A DNA stretch of 64,000 nucleotides from DASWYT01 sp965246875 (GCA_965246875.1 CBDFFU010000003.1:1178001-1242000), one strand, 5' to 3'; shown: positions 1-8,869, counted from the stretch's first letter. Program-made: numbers and translations. Notes: generated by a model not told the origin, from the letters alone.

Positions 1-338
1 CGGCAGACAGGTTTGAATTTGTTCAAGCGATCTATGCCGACCCGCCACGCACAGGTCGCAAGTGGCATTTTTTTATCGGACACAATGCGCAATTGGTTGC
101 AAAACAGGACTTAACCGAGTTTGAAGATCTTGAAATTGTTTTGATGTCTCCAGCAGAATTGATCGACGCATTAAGACGTGGCATGGTAACAAATCTGCCA
201 GATATGGGGTTGATGTATCTGGGTTTGCAAAAACTTGGATTTTTTTTAATAATAGGAACACGTCATGCCAAGAACACTCGATCTTATTTTATTCGTCCGC
301 CAGCAAATGGTGACCATGCTGGATGGTTTGACCGTTGA
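1..338 (+). CDS. Nudix hydrolase, C-terminal part (cut by window edge)
   Basis: The reading frame is open from base 3 and has no start in the window, so the 5' part is missing. The visible residues read like the end of an ADP-ribose-pyrophosphatase-type Nudix protein: an aromatic region with RKWHFFIG, then DLTEFEDLEIVLMSPAELIDA, the usual 'acidic stretch - hydrophobic - SPEEL' segment after the Nudix box, and a closing helix. The Nudix box itself would lie upstream. The frame overlaps the next gene by about 70 bases, and its last ~25 codons look unlike the family. The natural end may therefore be earlier, or a frameshift may exist near position 250. The family call is inference from a short segment. 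Confidence 0.5.
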   Translation, partial: ADRFEFVQAIYADPPRTGRKWHFFIGHNAQLVAKQDLTEFEDLEIVLMSPAELIDALRRGMVTNLPDMGLMYLGLQKLGFFLIIGTRHAKNTRSYFIRPPANGDHAGWFDR

Positions 339-729
339 GCAGGTCAACGAAATTCCCAATGGTTTCAACAATAACCTGATCTGGAATCTGGCGCATATGG
401 TGTCAGTTGAACAAGGTTATTTGTATGGCAAGGGCGGGATTACGCCGCCGGTCGATGCCACGCTGATCGCCGATTACGGCAATGGCACGTTTCCCAAAGA
501 ATTTGTCAGCCAAGATGAAATCACCATGATCAAAGAGCTGGCGATTTCCAGCGTCGAACGCTTGCGCCAAGATGTTGAATCCGGCGCATTCGCCAATTTT
601 CCGCCGACAACTATTACGCCTAAAGCTATATCACTTGATACCATTCACGACGCATTGGAATTTATTCTGTTCCACGAAGGACTGCATCTGGGAACAGCAA
701 AAGCCTTGAAAGGTGCTATCAACAATTAG
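265..729 (+). CDS. DinB-fold (DinB_2 superfamily) protein
   Basis: A 154-residue protein of the size and pattern of the DinB/YfiT four-helix-bundle superfamily. A histidine in NLAHMVSVEQ near residue 49 and a pair in FHEGLHLG near the end match the three-His metal site of this fold. Members are putative metal-dependent transferases or thiol-dependent enzymes; the substrate here is unknown. The start ATG overlaps the tail of the preceding Nudix frame, so the two may be co-transcribed. A strong hairpin terminator follows 11 bases after the stop. Confidence 0.7.
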   Translation: MPRTLDLILFVRQQMVTMLDGLTVEQVNEIPNGFNNNLIWNLAHMVSVEQGYLYGKGGITPPVDATLIADYGNGTFPKEFVSQDEITMIKELAISSVERLRQDVESGAFANFPPTTITPKAISLDTIHDALEFILFHEGLHLGTAKALKGAINN

Positions 730-739
730 TTTAAATACA

Positions 740-765
740 AAAAAGCCGGCAGATGCCGGCTTTTT
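740..765. terminator. Bidirectional rho-independent terminator
   Basis: An A-run, GCCGGC, loop AGAT, GCCGGC and a T-run form a symmetric hairpin between two convergent genes, the DinB-like gene (+) and the carbonic anhydrase (-). It has a U-tract in either direction. Confidence 0.85.
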
Positions 766-783
766 CAATTCACTATTTAGAGC

Positions 784-1692
784 TTACAATATTTCCATCG
801 CCAGTGCGCAAATTTCGCTATCCAGCAACGCCGGACTGGTCAAGGCCAAACATGCCGATTGCGCAGCATGCTTAATTTTAGCACCTGTTTTGCGCAAGGC
901 GGGTATGTCACTTTGAGCGCCGGAAGACACGACGCCAGGACGACGCTTTTTTGCGGCATCCTCCAGTTCTTTCATCTGCTTGAGATAACCGGTAATCGAA
1001 ATGGCGGCATCGCGGTCGATTGAGGCATGACACATGGCCGCCGACACGGAATTATCGAGAATATTTTCAAACACATTCGTCATCGGATTGTAATTCAGCA
1101 AGGCACCATGTGCCATGTCGAAATACCAGCCATGCAGTTTCAAGCGTCCGGCTTCAACTGCTTCCCGCACCCAAGAGTAGCTCATCAAGTTGTTGACCGA
1201 GACCAGGATGGACGTTTTTTCGAGAATGGCCGATTGATCGTCGAGCGATTTTTTCGGGAACGTGGCGCGCACTTTGTCACGGGCATCTGACCCAATGGCG
1301 ATCCATTTGGCGATGAAGCTGTTATCTGTCGCCAGCTCAGGACCGGATGAGGCAAGAGCGCGGCAACCGCCGCACAACGCGTGACCCATGACTACAATAT
1401 GTTCGACCTTGAGAACCTTGACGGCATATTCAACGGCCGCTGTGGTGCCATGACCGCGATGGTCATGTTCATCATCCTGATTGACCAGGGCGGCGATGTT
1501 GCGGACAGAGAAAATATCGCCTGGGCTGCTGCGTGTAATCAGAGCCGGGTCGATGCGCGAGTCGGAACAGGCGATCATCATGACTTTCGGGGATTGCCCG
1601 TCATTGACCAGCCGTTCATATAGTTTGCGGTCTTTCTTGAAGTAATCATGGTGAAAGCCGCGAAACCCCTTAATCATTTTTCTGAAACCCAT
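784..1692 (-). CDS. Beta-class carbonic anhydrase with C-terminal extension
   Basis: Catalyses reversible hydration of CO2 to bicarbonate. The zinc site of beta-carbonic anhydrases is clear: C42-x-D44-x-R46 in ACSDSR, and H104/C107 in GHALCGGC. The start is supported by an AGGAGG ribosome-binding site just upstream. At 302 residues it is some 80 longer than typical 210-220 residue enzymes. The extra part is a basic, then Ala-rich tail after about residue 225. It is transcribed away from a SulP transporter, an arrangement known for bicarbonate uptake/interconversion pairs. Confidence 0.93.
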   Translation of the reverse strand: MGFRKMIKGFRGFHHDYFKKDRKLYERLVNDGQSPKVMMIACSDSRIDPALITRSSPGDIFSVRNIAALVNQDDEHDHRGHGTTAAVEYAVKVLKVEHIVVMGHALCGGCRALASSGPELATDNSFIAKWIAIGSDARDKVRATFPKKSLDDQSAILEKTSILVSVNNLMSYSWVREAVEAGRLKLHGWYFDMAHGALLNYNPMTNVFENILDNSVSAAMCHASIDRDAAISITGYLKQMKELEDAAKKRRPGVVSSGAQSDIPALRKTGAKIKHAAQSACLALTSPALLDSEICALAMEIL

Positions 1693-2107
1693 GATAGCCT
1701 CCTGAGCGTGTCGGTGTTGCTGTGGTAATAGTGTGGCACCAAGTTTTGACGCTTGGAATACCTGTTTCAGACGTTGGCCCGGACACTGTTTGGATATGCG
1801 CCCGGATCGCTCCTGCTTCTGAGTTATGGTTAAAAATTATTGCTTAGTAGTCTCAACTATAATAAGTTTATCCTATGGATGTCAATAACGAAATAATATT
1901 TCTTTTAAAAGGTTAATATTGTCTTGACATTCAGGAAAATCAAAACCTTAAATTTACTTCACCACAATAAAATAAGCTGTTCAATTTAGACCACAATTCG
2001 GATAAAGCTCAGAATAAATTCAGTTAAATCTTATAAAAGATATATTATTTCAAGAATAAATTTGCTAGATAGGACGAAATTAATAAGATTTAACAAAGGA
2101 TATAGTG
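1693..2107. other. AT-rich divergent intergenic region
   Basis: About 410 bases with no coding frame, between the divergent carbonic anhydrase and SulP genes. The half nearest the transporter is strongly AT-rich. It should hold both promoters. Only one -35-like element close to consensus is visible (listed separately). No operator or hairpin was recognised. Confidence 0.6.
1924..1953 (+). promoter_or_regulatory. Candidate sigma-70 promoter for the SulP gene
   Basis: A perfect TTGACA (1924-1929) is followed at 17-18 bases by CTTAAAT as a weak -10. It would give a leader of about 150 bases before the transporter. This is a pattern match only. Confidence 0.35.
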
Positions 2108-3481
2108 ATGGCTCATGGCAGCGAAACCGGCGGTATACGCACCATGAATAGCTATGAATCGTTTGGTGCCGCATTACTGCGCAACTGTCTGGTCGCTCTG
2201 ACTGTCAGCTTTATTGCCTTATCACTGGGTGCGGCCTTTGGTGTTTTATCGGGGCGTGGCGCGTTTGCCGGCATGTTTTCCGCCGGGATCATCGCTTTTA
2301 TTGCTGCCAGCATTGGCGGCACACGTGTGCAATGTTCCGGGCCAACGGCACCCATGGCCGCCGTTATGGCGAGTCTGAGTCTCTTTGCTATACAACAATA
2401 TGCCGGTAATCCGGCTTCATTAGGCGGCATGACGCCGGACCATTACCTCAATCTGATTTGCCTCATCTGTGGAGCTGTCATGATTGCGATGGCTGTATTG
2501 CGAACAGGCTTGTTGATTCATTACGTACCTGATTTTGTTATTTCTGGTTTCATGACCGGCATTGCGTTGATCATCTGGACAGGTCAAAGCGACGCGATTT
2601 TAGGCATTACCAAAGAACCCATGTCGGGCCATATGGGTCTGAATATAGGCCTGGCCATTATCAGCCTGGTTATCGTTTTCGTCACAAAACCGGTGTTGCA
2701 ACGTCTGATGCCAAAAATCGCACCGCTTATTCCGGGTGCCCTAGTGACGTTGATTGTTATGATCACTGTGACGTTCGTGCTGAAACTGGATGTCGAATAT
2801 GTGACACTGGATGCCAAGGTTGAAACGTTAAACGATCTGGTGGCATTGTTCCAGGCGCAAATCCCGCGCAATATTTCGTGGGACGCCGTCAAAATGGGCG
2901 CTTTACCCGGGTTCGAACTGGCCCTGATCAGCTTTCTCGATACGCTGATGGTCGCACTCATCATTGACCGTATGACCGGTGAAACCACACGCAAGAACAA
3001 GGAAGTCATGGCCCAGGGCGTCGCCAATATTGCGATCAGCTTTGTCGGCGGGGTGCCGGGAACCCAGGCTAGCATCCGTTCATTTTTGATGATCAAGGAG
3101 GGTGCCACCTGGCGCGCGGCGGGTATCATGGTGGGTGCCTTTGTCTTGATCGAGATGATCTTGTTTCAAAATGTCATCGCGCTGATCCCTAAAGCCGCCT
3201 TTACCGGCATCCTGTTGAAAGTGGGCTGGGATGTTTGTGACAAAGGCCCGATCTGGGATTATCTGACCCGCAAACCCAACCGTCCATCGACACTGGATTT
3301 CATCACGCTGATTGGCACGGCGATTGTCACTGTGTTTGACCTGACGCTTGCCGTGTTGAGCTTTACGGCACTGTGGTACGCCGTGCGCTGTATCCAAAAA
3401 CGCAAAGCGGGTCCGGTCATCCACACGAATAATGTCATGGATCATGAGGTTAAATCGGTTTTAGGCGACAATTTGAACTAA
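2108..3481 (+). CDS. SulP-family anion (likely bicarbonate) transporter, no STAS domain
   Basis: A polytopic inner-membrane protein of about 457 residues with the SulP hallmark GPTAPM near the end of the early helices and roughly ten or more hydrophobic segments. It stops soon after the last helix, with only a short hydrophilic tail, so the cytoplasmic STAS domain usual in SulP proteins is absent. SulP members carry sulfate, bicarbonate or dicarboxylates. The divergent carbonic anhydrase makes bicarbonate the best guess here (inference). ATG 2108 sits 7 bases after AAAGGA; an in-frame GTG at 2105 is an alternative start. Confidence 0.85.
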   Translation: MAHGSETGGIRTMNSYESFGAALLRNCLVALTVSFIALSLGAAFGVLSGRGAFAGMFSAGIIAFIAASIGGTRVQCSGPTAPMAAVMASLSLFAIQQYAGNPASLGGMTPDHYLNLICLICGAVMIAMAVLRTGLLIHYVPDFVISGFMTGIALIIWTGQSDAILGITKEPMSGHMGLNIGLAIISLVIVFVTKPVLQRLMPKIAPLIPGALVTLIVMITVTFVLKLDVEYVTLDAKVETLNDLVALFQAQIPRNISWDAVKMGALPGFELALISFLDTLMVALIIDRMTGETTRKNKEVMAQGVANIAISFVGGVPGTQASIRSFLMIKEGATWRAAGIMVGAFVLIEMILFQNVIALIPKAAFTGILLKVGWDVCDKGPIWDYLTRKPNRPSTLDFITLIGTAIVTVFDLTLAVLSFTALWYAVRCIQKRKAGPVIHTNNVMDHEVKSVLGDNLN

Positions 3482-3484
3482 AAA

Positions 3485-3585
3485 GGGTTGTCCTGCCGGG
3501 TTGTCCTGTTAAACTTTGGCTGCAGCCAAAACAGTAAACTTTGGCCACAGCCTAAAAATGAAATTCGGCGACAGCTCACAAACGC
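3485..3585 (+). repeat. Short tandem repeats between SulP and glycosyltransferase genes
   Basis: An 11-base unit GGGTTGTCCTG occurs at 3485-3495 and again at 3498-3508. A 25-base period follows, with copies starting at 3511, 3536 and 3561. Copies one and two share AAACTTTGGC and CAGCC; the third is degenerate. Copy one contains the perfect palindrome TTGGCTGCAGCCAA. There are no spacers, so this is not a CRISPR array. Confidence 0.7.
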
Positions 3586-3595
3586 GTAAGGCCTG

Positions 3596-4831
3596 ATGAC
3601 ACAAACCGACCCCGGCCCGAAAATACTGTTTCTCAACCGTGCGTTTCCACCGCCGGATAAAGTCGCGACGGGTTTGCGTTTGCTGGAACTGGTGCAATAT
3701 CTAGCCACGCAGCAATGGGATATTACAGTTCTGGCGACATACGGGCGAGGCGGGCATCCACCGCAACTCTCGGGTAAAGTGACTGTTGAACGTTTGTCGC
3801 ATGGCAAAAGCGACTGGCCAAAAGCGTGGCATCATCCGTTTTTCCTGTTAGCCTTTTTTTGGCGTTCATTGCGTTTGCCGCAACAGGATATTGTCGTCAC
3901 GCTGACCGACCCGCCGTTTTTGGCGATCGTCGGGGCTTTGCTCAAAAAATTTGGCAAGGCGAAACATGCGGTGCATTGGTGCCATGATCTCTATCCCGAT
4001 TTGTGGCCCGTGCAGGGTGCGCGCCTGCCGAAATTTTTGCTGTGGGGTTTGCGCAAGATTATCCGCAAAGCCATGTGCGCGCATGATGTGATCATCGCGA
4101 TCGGTTTCGATATGGCGGAGCATTTGGTGCAAACCGGCATTCCGGCGGAAAAAATTCATGTGATCTATAACTGGCCCGACGTGCCGGGCGTGTTGCAGGA
4201 TATTCGCACCACCTCTGATGCCGTGCTGTTCGCCAATTCCGGTTATTTCACTGTCATGTATTCGGGGAATTTTGGGCAGGCGCACGATTTCAATATTTTG
4301 CTCGACACCATGAAAATCGTGCAGGACAGCGAAATGGATCGCGGCTATGACGGGCGGCCGGTGCACTTTATTTTGGCCGGCGGCGGCGCACAGCTGGAAT
4401 ATGTGCGCAACAGCTGCGAAAAACTCGGCCTGACCAATGTGACCTTTATGAAGCCGCAACCGACACGCCGCCTGACCGATTTGCTGCAAGCGGGTGAGGT
4501 GCATATCGCGACGATGAAAGCCGATGCGATCGGGTTGCTGGCACCATCTAAAGTGAATTCAGCGCTCGGCTTGGATAAACCTGTGTTGTTTATCGGCCCG
4601 CAAGGGTCGCATCACGCCGAACTGATCGGCGAATTCAAGGCGGGTAAAGTCATCGACGTGACAGATCCGAACGCCAAATTTCACATGGCCGAAGCCATTC
4701 TCGATTACGCCCGCGACCGCACCCTTTATAACAAAGCCAAACAAGCCGCGCATGAAGCAGCCAGCCGCATCAGTTTTGATGTAGCCGCACTAAAGTATGA
4801 GCAGGTGTTGCGGGATGTGTTAGCCGAATAG
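3596..4831 (+). CDS. Glycosyltransferase family 4-like protein
   Basis: A 411-residue GT-B fold glycosyltransferase of the WcaI/WbuB-like type. It opens with a Rossmann strand (ILFLNRAFPP). The centre has the domain-linking YNWPD motif (near residue 198), where the acceptor and donor domains meet, and SGNFGQAHDF starts the donor-binding domain. It probably adds a sugar to an envelope or exopolysaccharide precursor; donor and acceptor cannot be read. A methyltransferase gene follows after 16 bases, possibly the same unit. Confidence 0.8.
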   Translation: MTQTDPGPKILFLNRAFPPPDKVATGLRLLELVQYLATQQWDITVLATYGRGGHPPQLSGKVTVERLSHGKSDWPKAWHHPFFLLAFFWRSLRLPQQDIVVTLTDPPFLAIVGALLKKFGKAKHAVHWCHDLYPDLWPVQGARLPKFLLWGLRKIIRKAMCAHDVIIAIGFDMAEHLVQTGIPAEKIHVIYNWPDVPGVLQDIRTTSDAVLFANSGYFTVMYSGNFGQAHDFNILLDTMKIVQDSEMDRGYDGRPVHFILAGGGAQLEYVRNSCEKLGLTNVTFMKPQPTRRLTDLLQAGEVHIATMKADAIGLLAPSKVNSALGLDKPVLFIGPQGSHHAELIGEFKAGKVIDVTDPNAKFHMAEAILDYARDRTLYNKAKQAAHEAASRISFDVAALKYEQVLRDVLAE

Positions 4832-4847
4832 TTCAGGAGTCTATGGC

Positions 4848-5633
4848 ATGCAGAAAAAAGACACTGATTATGATCAAGATATGGCGAATAATTATCTCAC
4901 CTATAAAAACAATGATCATTATCGCACTCATTTTTATTTAGGCACACAATTTGTGTTGGATGAATTGCATCCGGTGCAAGGCAAAAAAATCCTGGATTTT
5001 GGTTGCGGCAATGGCTATGAAACATTCGCTTTGGCGCAAATGGGTGCATATGTCACAGGCGTCGATCATTCTACAGATCAAATTGCATTTGCCAACGAGC
5101 ATAACGCACATCCAAACGCGCGTTATATCCAGTCAACGAATGGCGTTTTGAAACCGGTTATTCCAGAGAGCGAAAAATTTGACTATATCATCACAAATTT
5201 CGTTTTCTGCGCTATTGGGTCCGACGAAACGATACAAGACCGGCTCAACGATTTCAAAGCAGTCCTTGCTGAAAATGGTGAGGTAATTGTATTAAACAAT
5301 AATCCTGAGGATTGTGATGGAAAAGAATTTATTTCGTGGAGTCATGAAAAAGGAATTATAAAAAAGCATGGTGAAATATTCAAAGTTAATATTCACGGCC
5401 AAGATAATTCGTTTGATGTCGACGATTTTTATCGCGACGATGCATTTTATATCAGTGCCATGGCAGATGCTGGCCTGCATGTCGATAAATGCATTAAACC
5501 ACAAGGATCATCCTTACAGCAAAATCTCTGGCTGGATGAAGTGAATACTGCACCAACGGTTATTTTTGTTGCGACACATAAGAGTGCTGACACCACTAAA
5601 ACGCAATTTACCTTTCCTATTGTCATGCTTTAA
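4848..5633 (+). CDS. Class I SAM-dependent methyltransferase
   Basis: A 261-residue protein with the SAM-binding motif I ILDFGCGNGYE near residues 47-57, an acidic motif II (VTGVDHS) and a post-I region ending in IITNFVFCAIG. The substrate is unknown. AGGAG lies 8 bases before the ATG. The gene is visibly more AT-rich than the glycosyltransferase before it, which could mean separate acquisition. Small-molecule or polysaccharide methylation is a guess from context. Confidence 0.8.
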   Translation: MQKKDTDYDQDMANNYLTYKNNDHYRTHFYLGTQFVLDELHPVQGKKILDFGCGNGYETFALAQMGAYVTGVDHSTDQIAFANEHNAHPNARYIQSTNGVLKPVIPESEKFDYIITNFVFCAIGSDETIQDRLNDFKAVLAENGEVIVLNNNPEDCDGKEFISWSHEKGIIKKHGEIFKVNIHGQDNSFDVDDFYRDDAFYISAMADAGLHVDKCIKPQGSSLQQNLWLDEVNTAPTVIFVATHKSADTTKTQFTFPIVML

Positions 5634-5701
5634 AACCTGATTTCATCATTTACATCATTGCGCGATCTGCTAAAATGTGAGTTAAATCAGGAGTTAACAA
5701 T

Positions 5702-6583
5702 ATGAAACCCGCAACGATCTTTATTTCTGCAGCCCTTATTGTCGTGATCACAGCTTTTGCTGCCATACGCATCATAATACCGACTACACATCAAAATATT
5801 GAGACAAAGAAAACATCCGCCTTTGACCGGATCACGAAGACTAACACCATTCGTTGCGGTTATGTGGTTTATTCACCTTATCTAGTCAAAGACGCGAACA
5901 CCGGAAAACTGTCAGGTATTTTTTATGATCTGACCGAAAAGATAGGTCAGTTGCTCAAACTTAAAATCGAATGGACACAGGAAACGACGTTTGCCACCTA
6001 TGCTGAAGACATGCGCACAGGTCGTTATGACATGTATTGCGCGGGTTTGTGGCCAGAGGCCAACCGCTCGCGTTTCAGTGAGTTTTCTAAACCTGTCAAT
6101 TACGCTGCTATGGGTTTGTATGTCCGCGCAGATGATACACGTTTTGACAACAATATCGCTTTGTTGAATAACAAAGCCTATCGCCTGGCGACATTGGATG
6201 GTGAAATGGCGGACATCGTGGCGAAAGAAGACTTTCCGAACGCCCAAACGGAATCACATACGCACAACACAGATGTATCGCAACTGGTGATGGATGTTGT
6301 CACTCACAAAGCCGACGCTGTCGCTATCGAAAAATCGGTTGCCGAAGGCTACAACGCAAAAAATCCAGGCACACTTAAAAACCTGACTGCCGACAAACCC
6401 ATCCGTATTTTTCCGAATACATGGGCCGTGGCGCGTGGTAATTCAGAGGTTATCGATATGCTCAATGTCGCTCTGGAAGAGATGCAAAACACCGGTGCCA
6501 TTGACAAAATCATCCGCAAATATGATCCTGGCATGACATACTTTTATCCCGTCGCCGCGCCGTATCAGGCGGTGGTGAAATAA
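5702..6583 (+). CDS. Membrane-anchored solute-binding-like protein (paralog 1)
   Basis: A 293-residue protein of the family 3 extracellular solute-binding fold (amino-acid-binding type). An N-terminal hydrophobic helix (residues 5-26) lacks an obvious cleavage site or lipobox, so it is probably tethered to the inner membrane facing the periplasm. The two-lobe domain starts at RCGY (C52). A second cysteine, C113 in MYCAG, is conserved in two further paralogs at 26360 and 28057, suggesting a disulfide. It ends with the shared PYQAV. No permease or ATPase gene is nearby. The start has a CAGGAG ribosome-binding site. Confidence 0.75.
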   Translation: MKPATIFISAALIVVITAFAAIRIIIPTTHQNIETKKTSAFDRITKTNTIRCGYVVYSPYLVKDANTGKLSGIFYDLTEKIGQLLKLKIEWTQETTFATYAEDMRTGRYDMYCAGLWPEANRSRFSEFSKPVNYAAMGLYVRADDTRFDNNIALLNNKAYRLATLDGEMADIVAKEDFPNAQTESHTHNTDVSQLVMDVVTHKADAVAIEKSVAEGYNAKNPGTLKNLTADKPIRIFPNTWAVARGNSEVIDMLNVALEEMQNTGAIDKIIRKYDPGMTYFYPVAAPYQAVVK

Positions 6584-6589
6584 GCTTCT

Positions 6590-7480
6590 CTACTTCCGCG
6601 TCACTTTCGTCGCATGCACCAAAATCGCGCCGTATTCACTTTTAATCAGCATCCGTACGGGAATGGGCGGACCGGCGGCGCTGCCTTCACTGGCGGCCCA
6701 TGCCGGCATCAGCCACAGGGACGGCAGGGCGCCGTGGGTGCGGCTGTCTTCCTGGATCTTGTAAAACCCGCGTTTCTTGCCATTGAAACCGGCGAGGGGT
6801 TTGACTTCGATCACGCAATGGCGCGCTTTGCCGTTGAAACCGTTGTAGTTTGACGCCGTTAAAGTCGACGTGCCGACATCGGTGAAATCCATCATGAAAC
6901 GGCGTTTGCCGTCGAACACCACGTTGTGTACGTTGCAGGACTTGTCAGTTAGCACGCCGTTGGTTTGTGTCGTTTGCAGCATACGCAACACGGCGGTCAC
7001 CAGATCAACAGCGCCCTTGCTTAAATCAGAGCTGGGTGTCACATCCTGCGCGGCTGGCTTGGTCTTGCCAGTCACCCATTCACTGTCCGTCATGCGGGTT
7101 AAATCGCCGTTCTTATCAAACAGCATAATCGTCTCGTCACGCTCATCTCCCCAACGGCTGCTTTTCAAATGACGTTGCGGCAACAGGCGGCCATTGGCGC
7201 CCAGTAACCCGGTCGTCAGGTAATGACCTTCCCATGGCACTATCTTGGAGAAAAAACCGGTGGGCTTGGCGATCAGATCACTGCTGTAACTTTGGTCTGT
7301 CAGGCTGAACTGCTGGGTGATATCCAGCAAATGCATCCCGCCGGCATAAACGTCATAATCGACTGTAAAATTATAATTCGAGGCTGGCACGTGTTCGACA
7401 ACAGGCTTTGCAGCCCAGGCGGGCATAGCCAACAGAACGATGAAAAAGGCTGAAATAATCTTGGTCATGCCATTAAGCAT
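6590..7480 (-). CDS. DUF3108 exported protein
   Basis: A periplasmic protein of about 295 residues whose signal peptide ends at PAWA|AKP. The mature part begins with YNFTVDYDVYAGG, typical of DUF3108, and contains the GHYLTTGLLG region and the RFMMDFT strand. DUF3108 proteins have no assigned reaction; the fold resembles lipid-carrying envelope proteins. Several in-frame starts exist (7519, 7489, 7480, 7468). I chose 7480 because GAG lies just upstream and the signal peptide has normal length. It converges on the solute-binding gene with only 6 bases between the stops. Confidence 0.75.
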   Translation of the reverse strand: MLNGMTKIISAFFIVLLAMPAWAAKPVVEHVPASNYNFTVDYDVYAGGMHLLDITQQFSLTDQSYSSDLIAKPTGFFSKIVPWEGHYLTTGLLGANGRLLPQRHLKSSRWGDERDETIMLFDKNGDLTRMTDSEWVTGKTKPAAQDVTPSSDLSKGAVDLVTAVLRMLQTTQTNGVLTDKSCNVHNVVFDGKRRFMMDFTDVGTSTLTASNYNGFNGKARHCVIEVKPLAGFNGKKRGFYKIQEDSRTHGALPSLWLMPAWAASEGSAAGPPIPVRMLIKSEYGAILVHATKVTRK

Positions 7481-7575
7481 AAAGCTCATTTGCCAATTTA
7501 ACAAGAAAAATAATGTCATCTATTACGCGAAGTGAATCGCGCGATGCTGTTAAAGTGACCAATTAATCAGTTGAT

Positions 7576-8163
7576 TTAATTCTGACCACCGGTTTGCGTC
7601 GTCTCGCCATTGTTGTTGTTCTGGCGGTTCGGGGCGTCGGCGCGTTTGATTTCATGACGCAGATCGCTGAGGTCGATAAAATGGTCAGCGACACGGCGCA
7701 GCTCGTCGGAAATCATCGGCGGGTGGGTTTCAACAGTGCTGACGACGCTGACGCGAACGCCTTTGCGCTGGATCGCCTGGACCAGATATTTGAAATCGCC
7801 ATCACCGGTGAACAGCATGACATGATCGACATTCTGGGAAATTTCCATGACGTCGGTGGTCAGCTCGACATCGATATTGCCTTTGACTTTGCGACGGCCG
7901 TTGGCGTCAGTAAATTCGCGCGCCAGTTTCGTGACCATGGTGTAGCCGTTGTAATCCAGCCAGTCGACCAGCGGACGGATCGGCGAAAATTCATTTTCCT
8001 CGACCAGAGCCGTGTAATAATAGGCGCGGATCAATTTGCCCTGTTTAGCGGCCCATTGCAGCATGCGCTTATAATCTATATCAAATTCCAGGGCGCGGGC
8101 GGCGCCATACAGATTCGCGCCGTCAATAAATACCGCCAGTTTTTCATCTTTATACCACGTCAT
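7576..8163 (-). CDS. NYN-domain (LabA-like/PIN-fold) protein
   Basis: About 195 residues of a NYN/LabA-like nuclease-fold domain. Acidic residues typical of the PIN-like active site occur in FIDGANLYG, in KGNIDVELTTD and in FTGDGDF. The C-terminus is a low-complexity Asn/Gly/Gln-rich tail. Homologs are putative RNases or RNA-binding factors; the target is unknown. ATG 8163 has AAAGGA upstream; the frame extends further upstream without family similarity. Confidence 0.8.
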   Translation of the reverse strand: MTWYKDEKLAVFIDGANLYGAARALEFDIDYKRMLQWAAKQGKLIRAYYYTALVEENEFSPIRPLVDWLDYNGYTMVTKLAREFTDANGRRKVKGNIDVELTTDVMEISQNVDHVMLFTGDGDFKYLVQAIQRKGVRVSVVSTVETHPPMISDELRRVADHFIDLSDLRHEIKRADAPNRQNNNNGETTQTGGQN

Positions 8164-8335
8164 GCTTATATCCTTTAAACTGTTATTATCATTATGTTTT
8201 AAATCACTTGCACCGCGTGTGCGGCGACACTCTAAAATCCGACTATAGAGTTTTCTCTTGCCATGTCCAGCAAGCCCCATTATGCTCACGCCATCTCATT
8301 ATTGATTGTTTTCAGACATACAAAGGCAGAGCATC

Positions 8336-8749
8336 ATGGCACGCGTAACCGTTGAAGATTGCGTCGAAAAAATCCCGAACCGGTTTGAACTGGTCATGCT
8401 GGCGTCCCAGCGCACGCGCGAACTGGCCGCCGGTGCCAAGCTGACCGTTGACCGCGACCGCGACAAGAACCCGGTTGTGGCCCTGCGCGAAATTGCCGAA
8501 GACACGATCCCGCAAGACACCTTGCGTGAAGAGTTGATCAAGCGTCACCAAAAAGCCCTGTTCAGCGCTGAAGAAACCGAAGAAACGGTCGACGCCGTTG
8601 ACGGTGAAGAAGCCTGGATCAACATGGCCCGCGAAGCCCTTGACCGTGGCGCCGATGAAGACGGCATGTCGGTCGAAGAGGAAGACGACAGCGAAGCCGC
8701 TGCTTTCACACCCAATTTTGAACCGTCAGATGACGAGGGTGAGTATTAA
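8336..8749 (+). CDS. rpoZ: RNA polymerase omega subunit
   Basis: The N-terminal 60 residues match omega: MARVTVEDC, NRFELVMLASQRTRELA, and VVALREIAE. Omega aids assembly of RNA polymerase and contributes to the ppGpp binding site. At 137 residues it has a long acidic C-terminal tail, as in many alphaproteobacteria. The ATG follows AAAGG. The bifunctional (p)ppGpp gene that commonly sits next to rpoZ is about 2.9 kb downstream here, separated by other genes. Confidence 0.95.
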   Translation: MARVTVEDCVEKIPNRFELVMLASQRTRELAAGAKLTVDRDRDKNPVVALREIAEDTIPQDTLREELIKRHQKALFSAEETEETVDAVDGEEAWINMAREALDRGADEDGMSVEEEDDSEAAAFTPNFEPSDDEGEY

Positions 8750-8775
8750 GATTTTCTGCTTTTAAGATTTGAGAA

Positions 8776-8801
8776 GGCCCATCGTAATGTGGGTCTTTTT
8801 T
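8776..8801 (+). terminator. Rho-independent terminator after rpoZ
   Basis: GGCCCA pairs with TGGGTC (one G-U pair) around an 8-base loop, followed by a T-run, 26 bases after the rpoZ stop. Confidence 0.75.
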
Positions 8802-8869
8802 ATTGCAAAACTATTGAATATGTATAATATAACTTGATTATGCGTTGAATATTTAATTTTAAACAAACC

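Noticed and set aside
2584..3129. Long reverse-strand open frames opposite the SulP gene and similar frames opposite many other genes
   Set aside because: They mirror strong coding genes on the other strand, have no recognisable domains and no ribosome-binding sites.
3511..3585. 25-base repeats as a CRISPR array
   Set aside because: Copies are directly adjacent without spacers, degrade quickly, and no cas gene is near.
5636..5691. CCTGATTT and AAATCAGG arms that could hide the ribosome-binding site of the solute-binding gene at 5702
   Set aside because: The arms are 40 bases apart with AT-rich sequence between; no other riboswitch or thermosensor feature is visible.
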